From Chryseobacterium gleum (lineage in GTDB: Bacteria; Bacteroidota; Bacteroidia; Flavobacteriales_D; Crocinitomicaceae), in assembly GCA_943326825.2 (NCBI GenBank), contig CALPUT020000002.1:1-32634 (forward strand): a stretch of DNA of 32,634 nt. The letters run 5' to 3'. The number at the start of each line of letters is the position of its first letter. Within the stretch, counting starts at the first letter, position 1. Positions 7,084-13,803 of this stretch are shown here, in pieces. Both the position numbers and the translations under genes were made by a program. Below the pieces are notes generated by a model, which saw nothing but the letters and a program-made list of their open reading frames with translations, did not search any database and was not told the origin of the DNA.

Positions 7084-7995
7084 TCATCTTTTGACAACAA
7101 TTGGTTTTCCTACCGTTTTTGCATACACAGCAGTAAATTTTGCTCCAAAGAATATAATTTGTGAAGAATAATAAGTCCATAACAATATAATCATCAACGT
7201 ACCTGCAATTCCTCCATCTTTTGCGAAAAAATAATGTGCTAAATACGATTTAATTAAAAGTTGACCAAAATAAAGTAGAATTGATGTTACTAAAGCACCA
7301 CCCAGCGCCAATTTCCACATAACTAACCCATCATGTAAGTACCTGAATATTAAAGTAAATATTAACAAATTAGTCAATATAGAAATACCATGTTGAGCAA
7401 ACTCCATAAACACCCAACTAACGGCATTTGTCTGAGTAAAGAATTCATTTCCAACTGAAATAAGAATAGTTTGAGCAAAGTAAAGAACAATAACAATTAC
7501 ACCGAAAATTGCTAACATTGATACAGAAACCAAACGTGTAATAATTGTATCCAGAATCATTTTCTTCTTTGATAAAAAAACTTTTTCAACGTCAAAAAAT
7601 TCATTCAAACTTCCTCTCAAAGACATCAATAATGCCGTACTAGACAATACAAGAGCAATTACTCCTGAAAGATTTAAAATAAAACTTCCTTTTCCAAGAT
7701 TCATTCCATTTAAAAAAGAAATAATCCCACTAATATCCTTTATTCCAACTTGCTCTTTTAACATTTTACCTACAATCTCAACCATAGTATCATGTCCTAC
7801 TATTCTACCAAAAGTGGCAAATGAAAGATATAACATGGGTACTAATGCAAAAATTGTATAATAGGATAAGGCAGCCCCATGAAAAAAACTTTTCTCCTTG
7901 AAAAATTCAATAAAAGTATCTTTAATCAAAACACCTATTTCTGACCAAGATAAATGCCTAATTCCTTTTTTTAATGTTAATTTCTTTGGTTTCAT
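7084..7995 (-). CDS. YihY/BrkB family inner-membrane protein
   Basis: 303 residues with about six transmembrane segments. The family pattern begins around residue 30: FIEFFKEKSFFHGAALSYYTIFALVPML, where the AALSYYTIFALVPML stretch is the YihY/BrkB signature, and ends with GGIAGTLMIILLWTYYSSQIIFFGAKFTAVYA. The family was once annotated as ribonuclease BN, which was an error; its role is unknown. Its start lies 38 bases inside the 3' end of the ABC ATPase gene, so the two are very likely cotranslated. Confidence 0.9.
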   Translation of the reverse strand: MKPKKLTLKKGIRHLSWSEIGVLIKDTFIEFFKEKSFFHGAALSYYTIFALVPMLYLSFATFGRIVGHDTMVEIVGKMLKEQVGIKDISGIISFLNGMNLGKGSFILNLSGVIALVLSSTALLMSLRGSLNEFFDVEKVFLSKKKMILDTIITRLVSVSMLAIFGVIVIVLYFAQTILISVGNEFFTQTNAVSWVFMEFAQHGISILTNLLIFTLIFRYLHDGLVMWKLALGGALVTSILLYFGQLLIKSYLAHYFFAKDGGIAGTLMIILLWTYYSSQIIFFGAKFTAVYAKTVGKPIVVKR

Positions 7996-8890
7996 TTAAA
8001 ATCTCAGTATGATATAATCTAATTTTCTCTTTGTTTTGCGTCAAGAAGTGATTGACAAAATATGCGCCAGAAAATTCACTTTCCATAAATTTAACTTTCA
8101 AACTCAATTTATTTTGCTTAGTCAATTCAAATTCGTTTGGACGAAAGAGAATAGTCCTCTCTCCTATCTTCACTTTATTAATATCACCAAACAACTCTGC
8201 TTCTTTTATGGTTTTGGAATCAAAATAAAAATTTAAAGGTGTATCAATTCGTTTAATTTTACCTTTTTCAAAATGAATAATTTTATTTGCCAAACTTAAA
8301 ACTTCACTTCCATCATGTGAAACGAGAATAATTCCCATTTTACGTTTCTTCTTAAGTTTTAGAATATAAGTAGAAATTTTCGATCTTAATCTTCCATCCA
8401 AATGAACGAAAGGTTCATCCAATAGTAAAATTTTAGGCTCACAAGCAAGAGCTCTAGCTAAACATAAACGTTGCTGCTCACCACCAGATAGAATCAATGC
8501 TTTATGATTTTTAACATGATCTAATTCTACTAAATCTATTAATTCGGCTACTAGTTCATCTCGTTCTTGACGAGGTAAATAAAGAGCTTTTTCACGAATA
8601 TTTTCTTCTACGGTGTGGTAAATATCTAATGCGAAATCTTGGTTAACTAATTGAATATCTTCATGTCCAGGAACTAAATTAAACATCGGTCCTAACACTT
8701 TTGTATCTTGAAAAAACACAGTTCCTGCACTTGGATCTTTTAATCCTGCAATAATTTTTAGCAGAGTTGTTTTTCCAATTCCACTTTTACCAACTATCCC
8801 AACTAACTCGCCTTCATTTAGCGAAAAAGAAATGTTATTTAAAATCTGCTTTTCGTATGAAAAACAAATACCTTCCAATTTCAATAACAT
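7958..8890 (-). CDS. ABC transporter ATP-binding protein with TOBE-like C-terminal part, no permease nearby
   Basis: The 310-residue ATPase has all the NBD motifs: Walker A GKSGIGKT with Lys40, Q-loop Gln84, signature LSGGEQQ (134-140), Walker B ILLLDEP with Asp158-Glu159, and the switch His192. The C-terminal ~90 residues include ILFRPNEFEL, resembling the TOBE region of PotA/FbpC/MalK-type importers. No permease or binding protein lies in the window, so the partner is unknown. It begins 6 bases after the stop of the unknown gene upstream and overlaps yihY by 38 bases. Confidence 0.85.
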   Translation of the reverse strand: MLLKLEGICFSYEKQILNNISFSLNEGELVGIVGKSGIGKTTLLKIIAGLKDPSAGTVFFQDTKVLGPMFNLVPGHEDIQLVNQDFALDIYHTVEENIREKALYLPRQERDELVAELIDLVELDHVKNHKALILSGGEQQRLCLARALACEPKILLLDEPFVHLDGRLRSKISTYILKLKKKRKMGIILVSHDGSEVLSLANKIIHFEKGKIKRIDTPLNFYFDSKTIKEAELFGDINKVKIGERTILFRPNEFELTKQNKLSLKVKFMESEFSGAYFVNHFLTQNKEKIRLYHTEILNETKEINIKKRN

Positions 8891-8896
8891 TGATGC

Positions 8897-9328
8897 TTAA
8901 TTACCAATTAATTCTTCAGGAAAATCCTGATTTACAATATAAATTCCAGGAATAGGATTTATCGTAGGCTCCTCTCCTTTCATAAAGATTTTTAATATAA
9001 ACTCATCTTTCACTTCTTTCAAATCGAATGAATCTAACGCTTCTTCTGAACAAGCAAATTCTGTAACTGGCCCATCTGTTGAATGAATTTTAAAAACGCG
9101 CATGTTTTCAATTTCAAAAGAAAAATCTTTACCATCGGGAAAGGATCCTGCAATAGAATAACTACCTTTTTCAACGATTTCAACATTTGAAACATTCGAA
9201 TTTAGGGCTAATTCATCTTCCCATTCGATTTTGTAATTATTCTCAGATTCTTCTCCACTGTGCTGTGCATCTGCATGTTCTTGAGAAAAATGTTCGTTTA
9301 AAAGATAAAAATGTGCTATTAGTTTCAT
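8897..9328 (-). CDS. Conserved hypothetical acidic protein
   Basis: 143 residues, strongly acidic, with no signal peptide or membrane segment. It begins MKLIAHFYLLNEHFSQEHAD, has a Glu/Asp-rich low-complexity stretch near residues 20-40, then alternating beta-like segments and a C-terminal PIPGIYIVNQDFPEEL. I do not recognise a family. It lies 6 bases before the ABC ATPase and 78 bases after the PhnP-like gene, so it may be the first gene of a small ABC-YihY unit or part of a longer operon. Coding is supported by normal base use and close spacing. Confidence 0.75.
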   Translation of the reverse strand: MKLIAHFYLLNEHFSQEHADAQHSGEESENNYKIEWEDELALNSNVSNVEIVEKGSYSIAGSFPDGKDFSFEIENMRVFKIHSTDGPVTEFACSEEALDSFDLKEVKDEFILKIFMKGEEPTINPIPGIYIVNQDFPEELIGN

Positions 9329-9406
9329 TTGCTTATAATATGATTTTTTAAAATTACGCTTTAAATTGATACCAAGAAATTAAAAATGGACTTAAATCAA
9401 ATAGAT

Positions 9407-10180
9407 CTAAATTGAAATTTGCAAGCCATCATATGCAGTAAAAACATTGTTTGGTAACATTTTTTCAATATCTGAATTAACTCCAAAAAGATGCGAAATA
9501 TGAGTTAAATAGGCTTTGGTTGGGTTTACTTTTTGAATAAAATCTAATGCTTCAGTTAAATTAAAATGTGAAATATGCTCTGATTGATGCAAAGCATTTA
9601 CAATTAAAACTTCAGTACCTTTAATTTTCTCAATTTCACTATCAGAAATTGTTTTTGCATCTGTAATATAGGTAAAATTTCCTATTCTATAACCAAATAC
9701 TGGCATTTTATAATGCATAACCTCTATTGGTTGAACCTTAATTCCACAAGGTAAATTGAAAGAATTATTCTCAATAATATTCATATTAATTTGTGGGATT
9801 CCAGGATTACGATCTCCAGAAAAAACATATTGAAATTCACGCTTTAAAGCTGCTGATACTCTTTCAGTGCAGAACACTTCCATATCTCGCTGTTCTTTGT
9901 AATTAAAAGCTCTGACATCATCTAATCCAGCAACATGATCTTTGTGTTCATGTGTAAATAATATACCTCGAAGTGATTTTACTTTATTCATCAACATCTG
10001 CTGTCTGAAATCTGGACCCGAATCAATAACATAATTTTCTTCACCAATTGAAATTAGAATTGAACTTCTAAGTCGCTTATCTTTTGAATCCAAAGATGAA
10101 CAAACAGGACATTCGCAAGCTATCACAGGAACTCCTTGAGAAGTGCCCGAACCTAAAACAGTTATTTTTATTGATGACAC
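9407..10180 (-). CDS. MBL-fold metallo-hydrolase, PhnP-like phosphodiesterase
   Basis: 257 residues. The N-terminus VLGSGTSQGVPVIACECPVC carries the PhnP-type structural zinc cysteines Cys22, Cys24 and Cys27. The metallo-beta-lactamase motif THEHKDH supplies His77, His79, Asp81 and His82, followed by GLDDVRAFNY. A late LTHISHLFG completes the metal site. E. coli PhnP cleaves cyclic phosphates; no phn genes lie here, so the substrate is probably another cyclic phosphodiester or unknown. The start is GTG at 10180, two bases after the DUF423 stop; no ATG is available before the conserved motif. Confidence 0.88.
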   Translation of the reverse strand: MSSIKITVLGSGTSQGVPVIACECPVCSSLDSKDKRLRSSILISIGEENYVIDSGPDFRQQMLMNKVKSLRGILFTHEHKDHVAGLDDVRAFNYKEQRDMEVFCTERVSAALKREFQYVFSGDRNPGIPQINMNIIENNSFNLPCGIKVQPIEVMHYKMPVFGYRIGNFTYITDAKTISDSEIEKIKGTEVLIVNALHQSEHISHFNLTEALDFIQKVNPTKAYLTHISHLFGVNSDIEKMLPNNVFTAYDGLQISI

Positions 10181-10182
10181 TT

Positions 10183-10572
10183 CTATTTTGCTTTTATTAA
10201 TTTAATCAAAAGTACTATCCAACCTGTAACAATCAATAATCCTCCCAATGGAGTAATAGGTCCTAAAAAACTAAGTTTAACATTTAATATCGGTTGTAAA
10301 GTCAATAAATAAATTGAGCATGAAAAAAATAAATGGCCCAAAATCAATAAATTAAAAACGGACTTTAATGAAAACTTTACTTTTTCAGCAATTAATCCCA
10401 AAAATAAAAATGAAAAAGCTCCATAGATTTGATACTTAACTCCAGTGTCAAAAGAAATGATTTTTTCAGGATTATTCGGCAATAGTGTTTTTAAACTATG
10501 CGCACCAAAAGCACCCAATATTATTCCTGTGAATAAAAAAAAGATCCCAAAAATGATATATTTCCTGTCCAT
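10183..10572 (-). CDS. DUF423 family inner-membrane protein (YgdD-like)
   Basis: 129 residues with four predicted transmembrane helices. The family signature is present: GIILGAFGAHSLKTLL near the N-terminus, FDTGVKYQIYGAFSFLFLGL in the middle and GPITPLGGLLIVTGW near the C-terminus. Function is unknown. It starts one base after the deacetylase stop, so it is cotranscribed. Confidence 0.9.
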   Translation of the reverse strand: MDRKYIIFGIFFLFTGIILGAFGAHSLKTLLPNNPEKIISFDTGVKYQIYGAFSFLFLGLIAEKVKFSLKSVFNLLILGHLFFSCSIYLLTLQPILNVKLSFLGPITPLGGLLIVTGWIVLLIKLIKAK

Positions 10573-10573
10573 A

Positions 10574-11860
10574 TTATGTGTTTTTTAAATTTAAGGTATG
10601 TTCTAAAACAGACTTCCAATCTTTCCATTTCTTATAATCTCCAATTGTTTCGTTGTGCCAAATAAAAACGAAATCTCCTCCATATTTACTAACTTCTTTA
10701 TACAATTCATCGATTAAACAACAACTTTCTTCCGTCGAAATTTTTAAATATTCATTCAACGTTCCATCCATATAAACAAAAGGATGAATTGTTAAATCAG
10801 TAATTTTATTTCGATTTAAATCAAACCATTGAAAAGGTCTTGCTGTTCCTGCCCTAAATCCAACATTATCTGCATATCCCATTGTATAATCGTTCTCAAT
10901 ACCCAATTTCAAAAGAGTTGAATAGGTTTTTGATATAGACAATCTTAAAAAATGTTGTCTTGAATTAACAACTCTTTCTCCCAATATATAAGACAAACGC
11001 TCAATTTCATTTTCTACATAAAGTGGATATGAATTTGATCTATAACCTGGATGTATACCAACTACTGCTTTATTGGCCATTCTTTTAATTAAGCTGACAT
11101 GATCATCATTTTTATAAGTAATGTTTTTGTCAAATTTTGCATAATCAGCCAACAACCAAAAAACATTTACTTTAAATCCTCTATCAATAATTTCTTCAAT
11201 ATAAGAATAAGTGTCATAAGGATCAGCTTTTAATTCTTTCAAAACCAATTTACGCTCAACGATTCTTTCTTTGTCTTTTTTAATAAAATCTCTAATTATT
11301 GACATGTACTTTCTAAAGCCAAATTTCAATCGATAAGCATATGCATTATCGATATCAAAAGTCGGATGAATAGTCACATAATTAGTTAAAAATGAATTAT
11401 CTATTCCTCCTTTAATCGAAAGTAAATTTAAAAAATCAACTGCCCATTGATCACAAACGGCTTTTTGTAACCAACCAAATTCAGAAAGAATACTATTTTT
11501 AGATTGAAACCTTCCATGCTGATCTAAATGAACAGAAGTATACTCTTCCATTCTAGAAAGAATATAAAAAATAGATGCTAAAGGATCTACAATTCTATTA
11601 AAAGACAGACATACTTCTTCATGAAAAAGACCTTTTTCAATCGCATAAACAAATATCGCTTCATCAAACAATAATGTAGAAGGAACCAATTGTGGAATTG
11701 ATTCAAAATATCTTTCAGAATAATTAAACTTTAAATTGTTTGATGTTTCAAATGTGTAATAATCATTGTTTAATTTATACGGCAATCCCCTTTCTTTAAA
11801 GACAAAATCTAAGGTATAGATTAACCTTTCAGAAATTTGATCAACGTATATTTCTACCAT
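10574..11860 (-). CDS. Polysaccharide deacetylase family protein
   Basis: 428 residues, without a clear signal peptide. The N-terminal half resembles the domain found before the deacetylase barrel in Bacteroidota proteins (LLFDEAIFVYAIEKGLF, DPLASIFYILSRMEEY). The NodB-like half starts near residue 160 with HPTFDIDNAY (metal and catalytic Asp pair), then VVGIHPGYRSN (His motif), SRQHFLRLS and a C-terminal FVFIWHNETIGD. The role is likely carbohydrate N- or O-deacetylation, but the HxxxH motif is not in the classical form. Its ATG overlaps the wecB stop as TAATG (11858-11862). Neighbouring WecB suggests a surface-polysaccharide pathway. Confidence 0.8.
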   Translation of the reverse strand: MVEIYVDQISERLIYTLDFVFKERGLPYKLNNDYYTFETSNNLKFNYSERYFESIPQLVPSTLLFDEAIFVYAIEKGLFHEEVCLSFNRIVDPLASIFYILSRMEEYTSVHLDQHGRFQSKNSILSEFGWLQKAVCDQWAVDFLNLLSIKGGIDNSFLTNYVTIHPTFDIDNAYAYRLKFGFRKYMSIIRDFIKKDKERIVERKLVLKELKADPYDTYSYIEEIIDRGFKVNVFWLLADYAKFDKNITYKNDDHVSLIKRMANKAVVGIHPGYRSNSYPLYVENEIERLSYILGERVVNSRQHFLRLSISKTYSTLLKLGIENDYTMGYADNVGFRAGTARPFQWFDLNRNKITDLTIHPFVYMDGTLNEYLKISTEESCCLIDELYKEVSKYGGDFVFIWHNETIGDYKKWKDWKSVLEHTLNLKNT

Positions 11861-13005
11861 TAGATTAATTCAATGATTTTTTCACAAATAAATTCAGCCG
11901 CAGCTCCGTTACCGTAAAAATCAGGGAATGTAAAATCTGGTTTTGAATTCAATTTAGAATAAGCATCTACAATTCTAAAATAATCCGCATCCGCTAAAAT
12001 TGCATTTCCATTGTTTACGATCTCAACCCATTCAGTTTGTGGACGAAGAATGACACATGGTTTATGAAAGAAATATGCTTCTTTTTGAAGTCCACCACTA
12101 TCTGTAACAATTAATCTTGCGTTCTTTTCTAAAGCAATAATATCTAAAAATCCCGCTGGATCAATCATTAAGAACTTATCACTCTTCTCTATTTCGTTGA
12201 ATAACTCACTAGATAATTGATCTTTCATCTTCCCTCTTGTTCGAGGATGAGCAGGAAAAACAACTGACAAACCTGAAACTTTACTGATTTCTAATAACGC
12301 TTTAAAAATACCTTCAAGATTTTCAGCAATATCCGTATTGGAATCTCTATGAATAGTTGTTAAAATATATTCATCTTTTTTCAACCCTAGTAAATTCAAC
12401 AAAGTAGATTTTTCATCTGAGATTGACGAAAAATACAAGCTGTTATCATACATGATATCCCCGCATTGAAAAACTCTTGGTGAATTTGCAGTAGCTTTCT
12501 CATTTGACATCAAAGTAAACCCTTCTTTTTCTAAATTTTCTAATCCGGTAATTGTTGGAGAAAAAAGTAATGATGACATGTGATCACATGCAATTCTGTT
12601 TACTTCTTCTGGCATAGCTTTATTAAAACTTCTCAAGCCTGCTTCAACGTGAATTACTGGTATGTGTATTTTAACAGCTGCCAAAGCTCCAGCTATAGTA
12701 GAATTAGTATCACCATAAACTAAAACAGCATCTGGTTTTTCTTTGATATAAATTTCCTCTAAACCTTCAATCATTTTAGCTGTTTGAGAACCATGTGATC
12801 CACTACCAACATTCAAATTGTAATTCGGATAAGGAATCCCCATTTCTTTGAAAAATATCTCAGACATGTTTTCATCGTAATGTTGACCGGTATGAACAAT
12901 AATCTCTTGAATTTCATTTGAAAAATGATTTTTAATCGCTCTACTCATCGCAGAAGACTTGATAATTTGAGGTCTTGCCCCTATAATTGTAATTATTTTT
13001 TTCAC
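11860..13005 (-). CDS. wecB: UDP-N-acetylglucosamine 2-epimerase (non-hydrolysing)
   Basis: Interconverts UDP-GlcNAc and UDP-ManNAc, supplying ManNAc-type sugars for surface polysaccharide. The 381-residue protein has the N-terminal IIGARPQIIK, then VYGDTNSTIAGALAA, HVEAGLRSFNKAMPEEVNR, TIHRDSN and the C-terminal VTDSGGLQKEAYF nucleotide-binding motif, all characteristic. It starts with GTG at 13005, ten bases after the radC stop; no in-frame ATG precedes the GARP motif. It is translationally coupled to the deacetylase gene by a one-base overlap. Confidence 0.93.
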   Translation of the reverse strand: MKKIITIIGARPQIIKSSAMSRAIKNHFSNEIQEIIVHTGQHYDENMSEIFFKEMGIPYPNYNLNVGSGSHGSQTAKMIEGLEEIYIKEKPDAVLVYGDTNSTIAGALAAVKIHIPVIHVEAGLRSFNKAMPEEVNRIACDHMSSLLFSPTITGLENLEKEGFTLMSNEKATANSPRVFQCGDIMYDNSLYFSSISDEKSTLLNLLGLKKDEYILTTIHRDSNTDIAENLEGIFKALLEISKVSGLSVVFPAHPRTRGKMKDQLSSELFNEIEKSDKFLMIDPAGFLDIIALEKNARLIVTDSGGLQKEAYFFHKPCVILRPQTEWVEIVNNGNAILADADYFRIVDAYSKLNSKPDFTFPDFYGNGAAAEFICEKIIELI

Positions 13006-13015
13006 TTCAACTTTA

Positions 13016-13708
13016 TTAATTCATTAAACCTTGATCCGCGAAGCTAAAATAACCATTATCCGTGAAAATGATGTGATCCAAAATAGATATATCAATAATT
13101 TTTGCAAATTCCTTTAAATCTTTCGTGATTTTTAAATCTTCTGATGAAGGTTGAAGTTGTCCACTTGGATGATTGTGATACAAAATAATCGTCTGAGCTG
13201 ATTTTTCCAACGCCTTTTTAAAAATCATTTTACCATCAACTACCGTTCCTGCAAAACCACCGGAAGAAATAAATTCGATTGAAATCAATTGATTCGCTCT
13301 ATTCAACATAGCCACATAAAATACTTCATGCGTTAAATCTTGAAAAATATGTCTCACTAATTCATAAGCCTGATTTGATTTTGTAATTTTTTGTTTTTCT
13401 TCAGGTTCAGCATCTTTTCTTCTTCTCCCAATCTCTAAAGCTGCAAGAATTGATATTGCTTTTGCATCTCCTATCCCTTTGAATTTAGTTAATTCATTAT
13501 GAGTCAGTTTTCCAAGTAAAGAAAGATTATTTGAAACTGATGATAATAAATCCCTAGCAAGTTCTAGAGCAGATTTTTCTCTTGAACCTGATCCAAGGAT
13601 AATTGCAATTAATTCTGAATCACTTAAATTATGTTTTCCTTTTAGAAGTAATTTTTCTCTCGGGCGATCATCTTCTGCCCATGATTTGATGGTTATATTT
13701 TCAATCAT
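13016..13708 (-). CDS. radC: RadC family protein with JAMM/MPN domain
   Basis: 230 residues. A helix-hairpin-helix region (LTKFKGIGDAKAISILAALE, about 70-95) precedes an MPN+ metalloprotease-like domain with the JAMM motif HNHPSGQLQPSSED (His178, His180, Ser182 and the later Asp). The family was named for DNA repair, but that role is doubtful and the biochemical activity is unknown. It is the first gene of the long minus-strand run towards wecB. A 14-bp perfect inverted repeat abuts its ATG. Confidence 0.92.
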   Translation of the reverse strand: MIENITIKSWAEDDRPREKLLLKGKHNLSDSELIAIILGSGSREKSALELARDLLSSVSNNLSLLGKLTHNELTKFKGIGDAKAISILAALEIGRRRKDAEPEEKQKITKSNQAYELVRHIFQDLTHEVFYVAMLNRANQLISIEFISSGGFAGTVVDGKMIFKKALEKSAQTIILYHNHPSGQLQPSSEDLKITKDLKEFAKIIDISILDHIIFTDNGYFSFADQGLMN

Positions 13709-13743
13709 AAACTATTTTCTTATTGAATTTAAGAAAATAGTTT
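13709..13743 (-). repeat. Perfect 14-bp inverted repeat abutting the radC start codon
   Basis: AAACTATTTTCTTA (13709-13722) and its exact complement (13730-13743) flank a 7-base loop. In the radC mRNA the hairpin would end immediately before ATG and hide the ribosome-binding region; as DNA it could be an operator. There is no T tract, so it does not look like a terminator. Confidence 0.75.
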
Positions 13744-13748
13744 CGATA

Positions 13749-13783
13749 AAACAAAAACGTCCTCAATAAATTGAGGACGTTTT
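13749..13783 (-). terminator. Rho-independent terminator of secDF
   Basis: 13-bp perfect stem AAAACGTCCTCAA / TTGAGGACGTTTT (13754-13766, 13771-13783) with loop TAAA. On the minus strand it runs into TTTTTGTTTT, 20 bases after the secDF stop. It separates secDF from radC. Confidence 0.88.
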
Positions 13784-13803
13784 AAAAGAAATTTATCTAT
13801 TAA

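Noticed and set aside
8036-8236. Plus-strand short open frame within the ABC ATPase gene
   Set aside because: Fully opposite a clear coding region with ABC motifs and without its own start signals.
13749-13783. Inverted repeat considered as part of an insertion-sequence end
   Set aside because: The loop of four bases and the T tract after secDF show a transcription terminator; no transposase is present.
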